In this document: positions 56,928 to 64,000 of the stretch, one piece after another
Layout: every line of letters begins with the position of its first letter
Position numbering within the stretch: the first letter of the stretch is position 1
Assembly (NCBI GenBank): GCA_910586775.1
Contig: CAJUJN010000009.1
Coordinates: forward strand, 23,165 to 87,164
Direction of reading: 5' to 3'
Length of the DNA stretch: 64,000 bases
From: an uncultured Acetatifactor sp.
GTDB taxonomy: Bacteria; Bacillota; Clostridia; Lachnospirales; Lachnospiraceae
Notes under the pieces: model-generated
What the model saw: only the letters and a program-made list of their open reading frames with translations
Database searches by the model: none
Told to the model about the DNA's origin: nothing
Made by a program: the position numbers and the translations under genes

Positions 56928-58271
56928 TTAAACAATACCCTGTGCCGTCATAGCCTCGGCAACCTTCAGGAAACCGGCAATATTTGCTCCTGCCACATAG
57001 TTGCCTTTCATGCCGTATTTCTTCGCAGCATCGTCCAGGCTGTGGAAAATATTTATCATAATCCCCTGAAGCCTGGAATCCACTTCCTCAAAAGTCCAAC
57101 TGAGACGCTCGCTGTTCTGGCTCATCTCCAGAGCAGAAGTTGCCACGCCGCCCGCATTGGAAGCCTTACCGGGGCAGAACAGCACGCCGTTTGCCTGGAA
57201 GTACTCGGTAGCGTCCATGGTAGCAGGCATATTTGCACCCTCTGCCACTGCGAAGCAGCCGTTTGCAACTAATGTCCTGGCATCCTCCAGGTTCAGCTCG
57301 TTCTGGGTTGCGCATGGAAGCGCGATGTCACATTTTACGGTCCATACATTGCTTCCGGCAGCGCACTCATGGTACTGGGCGCTGGGCCTTGCAGCCGCAT
57401 ACTCGGTAAGTCTTGCGCGCTTCACTTCCTTGACCTCTTTCAGCAGTGCCACGTCGATTCCTTCAGGATCATAAATCCAGCCTGTGGAATCGGAACATGT
57501 CACAGGCTTGCCGCCAAGCTGCTGTGCCTTCTGTATTGCATAGATAGCCACATTGCCGGCGCCGGATACGGCGATGGTCTTGCCGGCGATATCCTTGCCA
57601 TTACACTTCAGCATCTCAGCGGTGAGATATAACAGACCGTAACCGGTAGCCTCTGTCCTGGCCAGGGAACCGCCGTAGGTAAGTCCTTTTCCGGTGAGAA
57701 CGCCCTCATACAGACCTGTCAGCCTCTTGTACTGTCCGTACATATAACCAATCTCTCTTGCGCCGGTTCCGATATCGCCTGCGGGCACGTCGGTATCGGC
57801 TCCGATATACTTATGAAGCTCTGTGATAAAACTCTGGCAGAATGCCATCACTTCCCTGTCTGACTTGCCCTTGGGATCAAAGTCGGATCCGCCCTTGCCG
57901 CCGCCGATGGGAAGACCTGTAAGGGAATTCTTGAAGATCTGCTCAAAGCCCAGGAACTTGATGATACCAAGGTTTACACTGGGATGCAGTCTCAGCCCTC
58001 CCTTGTAAGGTCCGATGGCGGAATTGAACTGTACGCGGAAACCATTGTTCACCTGTACCTGTCCTTTGTCATCCACCCAGGGAACGCGGAAAAGCAGCTG
58101 TCTCTCAGGCGTTACAAGTCTCTCCAACAACGCGTCCTTACGATACTTCTCCTCATTTGCCTCGATCACCACACGAAGAGATTCCAGAACCTCCTTCACT
58201 GCCTGGTGGAATTCGGGCTGCGCAGGATTCTTGGCAACTACCAGATCAAATACCTCATCAACATATGACAT
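56928..58271 (-). CDS. gdhA: NADP-type glutamate dehydrogenase
   Basis: 447 residues. The ATG at 58271 (MSYVDEVFDLVVAKNPAQPE) has AAGGAGG. Motifs: GGLRLHPSVNLGIIKFLGFEQ, the substrate/active-site Lys region LPIGGGKGGSDFDPKGKSD, and the nucleotide loop VSGAGNVAIYAIQKAQQLGG. GSLARTEATGYG is also present. Length and the GKSD motif fit the hexameric NADP-linked class that assimilates ammonia. Confidence 0.97.
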   Translation of the reverse strand: MSYVDEVFDLVVAKNPAQPEFHQAVKEVLESLRVVIEANEEKYRKDALLERLVTPERQLLFRVPWVDDKGQVQVNNGFRVQFNSAIGPYKGGLRLHPSVNLGIIKFLGFEQIFKNSLTGLPIGGGKGGSDFDPKGKSDREVMAFCQSFITELHKYIGADTDVPAGDIGTGAREIGYMYGQYKRLTGLYEGVLTGKGLTYGGSLARTEATGYGLLYLTAEMLKCNGKDIAGKTIAVSGAGNVAIYAIQKAQQLGGKPVTCSDSTGWIYDPEGIDVALLKEVKEVKRARLTEYAAARPSAQYHECAAGSNVWTVKCDIALPCATQNELNLEDARTLVANGCFAVAEGANMPATMDATEYFQANGVLFCPGKASNAGGVATSALEMSQNSERLSWTFEEVDSRLQGIMINIFHSLDDAAKKYGMKGNYVAGANIAGFLKVAEAMTAQGIV

Positions 58272-58402
58272 TTGAATGTCCTCCTTCATTATAAATATGT
58301 ATAGAGTACTGAGCGCCTTGCATTTGTCACCCTCATCAAAATGACAGCAACAATCCTGCCCTGAGAACCTGTATCCTTTGGAAGCCGCTTCCCTACAGGA
58401 TG

Positions 58403-58429
58403 AAAAAAGCACAGGACCGCCCCTGTGCC
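58403..58429 (-). terminator. Terminator upstream of gdhA
   Basis: On the minus strand GCACAGGGGCGGTCCTGTGC is followed by TTTTTT; it would stop transcripts of the gene at 58549 before gdhA. Confidence 0.85.
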
Positions 58430-58548
58430 TCATGACGCCATCGTCCGCCTTTATTATACTCCAAATTCCGCAAAATCACAACACGCTTTAATGCACTAAA
58501 CTGAAAAAGGTTTTCAAACATTTTTAGTCGAGTTGCACAAGCCTTCTG

Positions 58549-58980
58549 CTATAAATACCGTTTCAGGCTTTCTATATTTTTCTCTTCAAAACCGATCAGC
58601 TGCTTCGCCAGCGCCACTGAGCCCTCTCCGGCCCTCTCGTTGTGCTTCAGAACTTTTTCCATCTCTATGATGCCGTTATGATTCTCCCGAATCATCAGCT
58701 CTGCGATATGGCCCAGACTGGTGTTCAGCAGGGTATTATAATGGATACCTGTCTTCAGCAGGGCATCTGACAAAGCGGTGCTCTGATAGCGTTCCGCTTT
58801 CGCCTCCACCAGCTGCCTGGATGCCTCATTATAGATTTCCGCATATTTCAGGGACTGCTTCGATATCTGCAGTGCAAAGTCATCGTCATATACCTTCCCT
58901 GAAATGGTATCTATGGCCTTCATGGCGTTTTCTGTATTTTTCTGAATCTCTCTGTATACGGCTGCTTCTTCTGATTTCAT
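58549..58980 (-). CDS. Conserved hypothetical helical-bundle protein
   Basis: 143 residues, soluble, ATG at 58980. Entirely helical by pattern (VYREIQKNTENAMKAIDTIS, YAEIYNEASRQLVEAKAERY, ALAKQLIGFEEKNIESLKRY), consistent with a four-helix, ferritin-like or DUF-type bundle. No metal-binding E-x-x-H motif is present. Function unknown. Confidence 0.78.
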   Translation of the reverse strand: MKSEEAAVYREIQKNTENAMKAIDTISGKVYDDDFALQISKQSLKYAEIYNEASRQLVEAKAERYQSTALSDALLKTGIHYNTLLNTSLGHIAELMIRENHNGIIEMEKVLKHNERAGEGSVALAKQLIGFEEKNIESLKRYL

Positions 58981-59176
58981 TTTCCTGTTCCTGCTTCTTT
59001 TTTATTCTAATATTTCCTGCTTCCTGTAAGGAATAGTGGACTCCGTTTTTTCCTTCTGATTTCGCTTATTCGTATTGTCTTATAAAAAGAAACCTTCTAT
59101 GGAGAATTTTTGTCTCTCCATAAAAGGCTTCCCACTTTTCATTGTTTTATTCCTGCAGATTCCGCTTATTTTCACT

Positions 59177-60577
59177 TTACTGTTGGGTAACGTAATCCGC
59201 CTTTACATATCCTACCTTGCCGTCATAAATAACCTTGCACCAACCGTTCTCAACAGCCAGAAGCTCCAGCGAATCTCCGCCTACCATCAATCCAAGCTGC
59301 GCTCCATCTTCAGACGCAGCGGAACGAATTCTGACATTCTCATTTGCAGTCACGGTTCCGATGACCTGCTGACCGTCCGCGCTTTCTTCCATGTGAAGGT
59401 ACTCCGACTTGATGTAGCCGTCACCGCCCTCGAAGACAATCTTGCTCCAACCGTTGACACGCACTTCCTGTACCTGTACTTTATCGCCTCCGGCTACCTT
59501 ACCCAACTTGTCGGCCTGCTCACTGTCGGAGCTTCTGACATTAACGGTAGTGGTTGCAGTTGCGTAGCGGGGACCTATCTCTGCGGGCGCATCAGGCTGT
59601 GCCTGACCTTCCCCGCCGTCGGTACCTTCCGCCGGCGCATCGCCGCCCTGCGGCTCACCCTCCGCGGGCTGCCCCTCTGCCGGTTGTCCTTCTGTTGGCT
59701 GTCCCTCTGCTGGTTGTCCCTCTACCGGCTGTCCTTCTGCCGGTTGTCCCTCTCCCTGAGATTCTCCTTCCTGGGGCGTTCCTTCTGCCGGCTGTGCTCC
59801 CTCCTCCGGATTCTCAGGCACCGCATTCTGCTCAGCCAGCCTCACGCCGATGGTCGCATTGATCTGCTTACCCAACTCTCCCATGTAAGTCAAGAGCTCC
59901 GGATGCTCCGTTGCCAGGTCATTGTACTCCACGGACACGCGGTTATTAAACTCCACTACGTCATCCTGTGCAGAAACTGCTACGATATAGTCCTTTTCCT
60001 CCTGAGTAAAATTCAATTCATTTTTGATGTAAAGCCCGCCCTGTCCGTTATCACACACATAAAAGGTCTGCCATCCAGGCACCTCCTGTTCCTCATGGTT
60101 CAGGAAACAAAGTCTGTAATATACATAAACAACCGTCGTCCCCTGCACCAGACCGGGTTTTGTATAGATATCCAGGGCCGGAATATAACTCAGATACTTC
60201 GCTGTCTCTTCATAACGCAGCAGGTCATTTTCCGAAATCTCATCATAAATGGAGGACATCACTGCACTGTCGCCCGATGCCATCGCGTTATAATACTGCA
60301 GTATCAACGTTCGTATAGCCTCGTCCTCATTGACAGCCAACGGGGCTTCCTCGGAAGCCGTCGGCTCCGGCGTGGCCTCAGCCAACAATCCCTGCACATC
60401 CTCTTCGGCCAGACTCTCCTCCATGGACTCCTGGCTTTCCTCACCGTCTTTCTTATTTCCCGCATTCAATGCAAAAGACACCGTAACCGCAACCACTGCA
60501 ATCAAAATAACGGGAAACAGGAATTTGGAATTCTTTACTATATAATCACGAATTTTTGTCAAACTATCATTTCGCAT
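59177..60577 (-). CDS. Membrane-anchored protein with two SH3b domains and GQPAE repeats
   Basis: 466 residues. The ATG at 60577 (MRNDSLTKIRDYIVKNS) has AAGGAAGGT upstream. A single membrane helix at residues about 19-38 is followed by an acidic linker. A globular domain at about 80-225 resembles NTF2-like folds (ILQYYNAMASGDSAVMSSIY). A low-complexity run of EGQPAEGQP units follows (DNA 59,650-59,770), then two SH3b domains (TTVNVRSSDSEQADKLGKV, ENVRIRSAASEDGAQLGLM). The SH3b pair probably binds the cell wall. Same general design as the protein at 23106. Confidence 0.87.
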   Translation of the reverse strand: MRNDSLTKIRDYIVKNSKFLFPVILIAVVAVTVSFALNAGNKKDGEESQESMEESLAEEDVQGLLAEATPEPTASEEAPLAVNEDEAIRTLILQYYNAMASGDSAVMSSIYDEISENDLLRYEETAKYLSYIPALDIYTKPGLVQGTTVVYVYYRLCFLNHEEQEVPGWQTFYVCDNGQGGLYIKNELNFTQEEKDYIVAVSAQDDVVEFNNRVSVEYNDLATEHPELLTYMGELGKQINATIGVRLAEQNAVPENPEEGAQPAEGTPQEGESQGEGQPAEGQPVEGQPAEGQPTEGQPAEGQPAEGEPQGGDAPAEGTDGGEGQAQPDAPAEIGPRYATATTTVNVRSSDSEQADKLGKVAGGDKVQVQEVRVNGWSKIVFEGGDGYIKSEYLHMEESADGQQVIGTVTANENVRIRSAASEDGAQLGLMVGGDSLELLAVENGWCKVIYDGKVGYVKADYVTQQ

Positions 60578-60920
60578 ATTTGTACCTTCCTTTTCATTGT
60601 GGCTTCGTAACTGTCTGCAACCTGTACAAACTGTTACATGGTTTCCGATTTCCGAATCATCCGGGAGCTGCCGGGAAATAACTTGTGTGCTTTCAAAAAC
60701 GAAACCTGCTATATCCGTCGAAATCCACAATATATCTGCACAAGCTATTTGCAGGCACTTCCCTGGATATATCTGGCAGAATGCCTGAGAAACCGGCAGG
60801 CCAGGCCGTTTCCTCAGGCATTGTCACACTTACTGCGAAATTGTCACACTTCCTTAGTAAGCGAAAGAGCCGCATGCGGCTCTCTACACAAGGACATTAT
60901 TAAAGCCAGAGTGATGTAAA
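60578..60920. other. Intergenic region without recognisable gene
   Basis: No reading frame with a ribosome site. The end (60907-60919) holds one arm of an inverted repeat that brackets the tRNA-Arg gene. Nothing else supportable. Confidence 0.5.
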
Positions 60921-60992
60921 TGCATCCGACAGGAATCGAACCTGCATTAAAGGCGTCGGAGGCCTTCGTTCTATCCATTAGACTACGGATGC
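60921..60992 (-). tRNA. tRNA-Arg (CCG)
   Basis: 72 nt: acceptor GCATCCG pairs with CGGATGC, anticodon stem AAGGC/GCCTT with loop CTCCGAC giving CCG, T-loop GGTTCGATTCC. It is flanked by a 13-bp perfect inverted repeat, CAGAGTGATGTAA at 60907 and its complement at 61009-61021. Confidence 0.95.
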
Positions 60993-61073
60993 AAATATTA
61001 CAAAATTGTTACATCACTCTGACTATAATATCACAAAACTTTTAATATGTCTACCACAAATTCAAGGAATTTT

Positions 61074-61991
61074 TTAGAAAATAATTTTGACCCTTTTTTC
61101 GGCGAAATCATAATAGTAAAGACTGTCTGAAAGAACCTCCTCCGGCGCTACCTGGGTATCATTGATTTCAACAATCATCTGCTTGAAGCCTTCTGCCTCT
61201 CCCACACCCATATCTGTCAGAAGTATCACTTCATGGACGGAACTGGGAAGAATGTAAAAACTCCTGGCCTCCTTTTCCGCAAGTCCGGCCAACACATCCG
61301 GGTAGAGCATACATACTGCCCCCTGACTCCGCTTTTCGTTAGTCAGCACCTTCATGGGAAAATCGTCCCGAAAACCTTCTTCCGAATCTTCCTCCGCCTC
61401 CATGCCGCTGCCTTCCGCCCCCGGCATTCCAGTCATGATATCCTTCAGGGAACCGCAAATCCAGGGAAACAGCCGCGGCGTATTCTGCTGCGCCAGACCG
61501 AGAAGTTCAGCGGTACAGGTCCCCCACATCTCCATATGGGAATTATGGATGAGAATGGAACCCTCTCCCAGCTGCTCTCCCTGATATGCATAATAAAAAC
61601 ATATCGCCAGATCAAGAAATTCAATATACGGCACATCCTGAAGCAGGCTCTCGTTTTCTTTCCTGCCAGCCAACCGGTAACAGATCCTGTCTTTCACTTT
61701 CTCAAAGGAACGGAAAAACTCCAAATCTACATTTGTCTCAGGCAAGCCTGCACCATAAATGGCAAGGAGCCGCCTGATTATCACTCCAAAGGTACTTCCC
61801 CTTTCATAAGCTTCCAGAAAAGCATCCAGATAAATCGTGGGAGCTACATTCTGCGCCTTCGCCAAAATCACCAGTCCATAGTGAATGACACCGTTATTCT
61901 TCCTGACTTTCTTTACTTCCACCCGATACCCGGTACCGAGCTCCTTTTTTACAGCCTTACAGACTTTATCTGCAAATGCGTTTATTTCCAT
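61074..61991 (-). CDS. DUF5688 family protein
   Basis: 305 residues, ATG at 61991 (MEINAFADKVCKAVKKELG). The KNNGVIHYGLVI and APTIYLDAFLEAYERG stretch is the DUF5688 pattern common in Lachnospiraceae; later ELLGLAQQNTPRLFPW and FYILPSSVHEVILLTD. It carries an acidic insert (EAEEDSEEGFRDDF). Function unknown; soluble and often present in several paralogues per genome. Confidence 0.88.
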   Translation of the reverse strand: MEINAFADKVCKAVKKELGTGYRVEVKKVRKNNGVIHYGLVILAKAQNVAPTIYLDAFLEAYERGSTFGVIIRRLLAIYGAGLPETNVDLEFFRSFEKVKDRICYRLAGRKENESLLQDVPYIEFLDLAICFYYAYQGEQLGEGSILIHNSHMEMWGTCTAELLGLAQQNTPRLFPWICGSLKDIMTGMPGAEGSGMEAEEDSEEGFRDDFPMKVLTNEKRSQGAVCMLYPDVLAGLAEKEARSFYILPSSVHEVILLTDMGVGEAEGFKQMIVEINDTQVAPEEVLSDSLYYYDFAEKRVKIIF

Positions 61992-62187
61992 TCTGTCCTC
62001 TCTCTGCGCCGTCCAATGATTGATATTTTTGAAGTACGCAACAGCGCCTGCGCACAGACAGCAAAAATATCACTGGCGTTTCAGTCTCTCATCAGCCGAT
62101 CACAGGACAAATCGTCCTCCGGCCGCACAGTTTTACAAGCTCCCGCAGTTTGACAGACAGAAAACAGATATCTAAAATGCAATCTTG

Positions 62188-62745
62188 TTATACACGGGAA
62201 AGATATTCGCCCGTCCTGGTATCGATCTTAATCTTGTCCCCCTGATTCACAAACAGAGGCACATTCACCTGCGCACCTGTCTCCACAGTAGCGGGCTTGG
62301 ACGCACCGGTAGCAGTATCTCCCTTAAATCCGGGCTCCGTGTCCGTAATCACGAGCTCTACAAACAGCGGAGGCTCCACGGAAAATACGCTTCCGTTATG
62401 AGAACAAATCTTGCACATCTCGTTCTCTTTCACAAACTTCAGAGCATCGCCAACCGTATCCTGATTCATTGCAATCTGCTCATAGTTCTCTGTATCCATA
62501 AAATAGAACAGATCACCGTCAGCATACAGATACTGCATATCTTTTCTGTCAATACGCGCCTGAGGGCACTTTTCCGTAGGGCGGAAGGTCTTCTCAACTA
62601 CTCCGCCGTTCTTGACATTCTTCAGCTTGGTTCTGACGAAAGCCGCACCCTTCCCAGGCTTTACATGCTGGAATTCGATGATCTGGTATACATTGTTATC
62701 GTACTCAATGGTAATACCATTTCTGAAATCTCCTGCAGAAATCAT
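62188..62745 (-). CDS. efp: Elongation factor P
   Basis: 185 residues, ATG at 62745 with AGGAGG upstream. Three beta-barrel domains; the modification loop reads HVKPGKGAAFVRTKLKN with the Lys that relieves proline stalling. TDTEPGFKGDTATGASKPAT and the C-terminal GDKIKIDTRTGEYLSR are family signatures. Confidence 0.97.
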   Translation of the reverse strand: MISAGDFRNGITIEYDNNVYQIIEFQHVKPGKGAAFVRTKLKNVKNGGVVEKTFRPTEKCPQARIDRKDMQYLYADGDLFYFMDTENYEQIAMNQDTVGDALKFVKENEMCKICSHNGSVFSVEPPLFVELVITDTEPGFKGDTATGASKPATVETGAQVNVPLFVNQGDKIKIDTRTGEYLSRV

Positions 62746-63184
62746 ATAAATATTCCTCCTAATTTTCGCTCACAATATAATTCCTCATTAGTTTAATATA
62801 AAAATGTACAAATTTCAACTCTTTTTGAAAAAAAGTTCTAAAATCTCTTACTTTATATTCTCCATGGGGTTCGGAATCAACCGCCCCGCCGCCGGCTGCA
62901 GGATATTAAACCCACGAATGAATAAAGTCGATGGCCTGCTGATACCCCTCCAGCCCTTTCCGTAAATCTGCTTATCACAGACCGGAGCTGTCACGGACAC
63001 CTTCCGGAATGTACAAATGCCATTCTGTCGCACATCCAGAATATCCATCCTTTTCTCTTTATCTTCCTCACATCCCTGCTTACTCCAGAAAAAGTTCAAT
63101 CAGCTTGTCATCCCCACTCCCGTCTGCTATAATCCTCTTATCAGCACTGCCATGCTGAAATACTGAATAAAGGAGAAAGCAATC
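62746..63184. other. Intergenic region with no convincing gene
   Basis: An open frame at 62848-63099 on the minus strand lacks a ribosome site and family resemblance. AT-rich upstream of efp, probably containing its promoter, which I could not place. The 3' end contains AAGGAG for the fragment at 63185. Confidence 0.5.
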
Positions 63185-63274
63185 GTGAAAGTAAAAATAA
63201 CCTGTACATGTATGGCCACCTTTGAAATAAAGGATGGTTCCACGCACCCAAAAGAGATATCCTGTCCCAATTAA
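63185..63274 (+). pseudogene. Truncated zinc-ribbon protein gene
   Basis: GTG start at 63185 with AAAGGAG upstream, reading MKVKITCTCMATFEIKDGST then HPKEISCPN and stop. The first Cys pair (CTC) and the first Cys of the second pair (SCPN) of a short zinc ribbon are present, but the frame ends just where the C-G partner would follow. The cut coincides with the beginning of the integrase fragment, marking a deletion junction. Confidence 0.68.
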
Positions 63275-63441
63275 GGCATAATTACTGTACTAACCTGTGT
63301 TACCAAATACCTACAATCTCTATAAAAAAGATCGCAGAACTTTTAGGTGACCATGAAAAAATGGTGATAGAAGTTTATAACCATATCATATTGGAAAAGG
63401 AAGATGCAGAAAAGGCCGTAGAACAGGCACTTAATGCCTGA
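63268..63441 (+). pseudogene. C-terminal remnant of a tyrosine integrase
   Basis: In frame from about 63271: LRHNYCTNLCYQIPTISIKK, then IAELLGDHEKMVIEVYNHII and a Glu-rich helix to the stop at 63439. These are the last 56 residues of a phage/ICE-type integrase, with the Arg and His of the LRHNYC box, the GDH, and the nucleophilic Tyr in VYNH. Start and first 300 residues are gone. It lies 210 bp from the 3' end of tRNA-Lys, where such an element would have inserted. Confidence 0.8.
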
Positions 63442-63604
63442 AAAAAGTGAGACAAAAATGAGACATCTTACTTCCAGAACCCCCTGTTTTTGAGGCTTTG
63501 AGACTCCAATGAGACCTTTACACTCATCTGCTATTATATACAATTCGTTACATTCCGGACATCCAAAAAACGCCGATTTTATGCGGTTTTCAGGGCTTTT
63601 CAAA

Positions 63605-63638
63605 GTAAAATCCCCAGAAGCTCAACACATCTGGGGAT
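63605..63638 (-). terminator. Terminator of the tRNA-His/Gln/Lys array
   Basis: ATCCCCAG and CTGGGGAT form a stem with a 13-nt loop followed by TTTTAC on the minus strand, 13 bp past tRNA-Lys. Confidence 0.8.
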
Positions 63639-63650
63639 TACTCAATTTCA

Positions 63651-63723
63651 TGAGACATTGGGGATTCGAACCCCAGACAACTTGATTAAAAGTCAAGTGC
63701 TCTACCGCCTGAGCTAATGTCCC
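63651..63723 (-). tRNA. tRNA-Lys (TTT)
   Basis: 73 nt: acceptor GGGACAT pairs with ATGTCTC, anticodon stem CTTGA/TCAAG with loop CTTTTAA giving TTT, T-loop GGTTCGAATCC. Its 3' end is duplicated at 49457-49495. Confidence 0.95.
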
Positions 63724-63752
63724 ATCTAAAATATTACAGCCTGTACTGTAAG

Positions 63753-63824
63753 CAGGGCTAGCTGGATTCGAACCAGCGACTGCAGCAGTCAAAGTGCTGT
63801 GCCTTACCGCTTGGCGATAGCCCT
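63753..63824 (-). tRNA. tRNA-Gln (TTG)
   Basis: 72 nt: acceptor AGGGCTA pairs with TAGCCCT, anticodon stem CAGCA/TGCTG with loop CTTTGAC giving TTG. 29 bp upstream of tRNA-Lys on the same strand. Confidence 0.94.
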
Positions 63825-63945
63825 GTACTGACACCAAGCGTGCCACCGGGATATCCCGTATAATCAGGAGCCCGCTTGCGATAAAGTTTCCTGTTACAGA
63901 TAATCTGAATCAGAATCTTCATTGATCATAAGCAAAACAGGAAAA

Positions 63946-64000
63946 GGTGGATAAAGGGATTCGAACCCTTGGCCTCCAGAGCCACAATCTGGCGCGCTAA
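63946..64000 (-). tRNA. tRNA-His (GTG), 5' end outside window
   Basis: The 3' 55 nt are present: anticodon stem CCAGA/TCTGG with loop TTGTGGC giving GTG, T-loop GGTTCGAATCC, acceptor 3' strand ending TATCCAC plus C discriminator, which is typical of tRNA-His. First tRNA of the His-Gln-Lys array as far as visible. Confidence 0.9.

Noticed and set aside
62848..63099. 83-codon minus-strand frame upstream of efp
   Set aside because: No ribosome site and composition unlike neighbouring genes; treated as non-coding.

Overview
The window reads as one contiguous chromosomal stretch of a Gram-positive Clostridia, most likely Lachnospiraceae. The reasons are moderate GC, strong GGAGG ribosome sites, TTGACA/TATAAT-type promoters with 17-bp spacers, sortase/LPXTG surface proteins, lineage proteins of the DUF5688 and DUF6142 type, the infC-rpmI-rplT operon with an AUU start, and a clpC without the usual ctsR-mcsAB neighbours. 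Most genes lie on the minus strand. Assignments come from reading motifs by eye; no database search was run.

Bases 1-15,580 hold a surface-fibre operon on the minus strand, read from 15,577 leftwards: a small protein (15,026), a SARP/BTAD-type regulator (13,784), a paralogue of the first small protein (13,306), a coiled-coil protein (12,706), a type I signal peptidase (12,065), a giant LPXTG protein of about 1900 residues with about 29 His-x-His-x3-Cys units (6,331), an LPSTG backbone pilin (4,504), a class C sortase (3,371), a CnaB-like accessory protein (2,115), two proteins with SipW-type signal regions (1,243 and 446) and a secreted protein cut by the window edge. The peptidase exports, the sortase polymerises or anchors, and the regulator probably controls the set.

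The most interesting element is immediately upstream, 15,610-17,029. A tyrosine recombinase gene is flanked by two 29-bp inverted repeats (27/29 identical), each itself a dyad (GACGCAAA, 9-bp spacer, TTTGCGTC). A near-perfect sigma-A promoter (TTGCAA, 17 bp, TATAAT) lies inside this segment and points out of it, through the left repeat, into the surface operon. This has the architecture of a self-contained invertible promoter switch, captured here in the ON orientation, that would phase-vary the whole operon. A 29-residue type I toxin-like peptide lies just outside the other end.

From 17.6 to 35.7 kb the content is housekeeping: radA, a GntR regulator with clpC, SH3b and zinc-ribbon proteins, purE-purM-purN-purD, a putative metabolic protein, DUF6142 and a 50-residue membrane peptide, pyrE, a LysR regulator, purA and an AI-2E-type permease. 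From 35.9 to 49.3 kb come tRNA-Gly, a phosphoesterase and an isochorismatase-type hydrolase, infC-rpmI-rplT with an attenuated leader, tRNA-Val, a hybrid histidine kinase, tRNA-Leu(AAG), a two-part solute-binding lipoprotein, a DUF4352-like lipoprotein, an M18 aminopeptidase, GDP-fucose synthase, a DJ-1/PfpI protein, a CYTH protein and tRNA-Leu(TAG). From 49.4 to 64 kb come an orphan DinJ-type antitoxin, metA, ligA, a pseudouridine synthase, RNase H with a viroplasmin domain, a soluble chemoreceptor with CZB domain, gdhA, an SH3b protein, tRNA-Arg, DUF5688, efp, a deletion scar joining a zinc-ribbon gene to an integrase tail, and a tRNA-Lys/Gln/His array running off the right edge.

Several dispersed non-coding repeats appear: a 99-bp element with terminal inverted repeats (two copies), a 65-bp hairpin family (three copies), a tandem 106-bp palindrome inside the surface operon, and matching terminators behind both tRNA-Leu genes.
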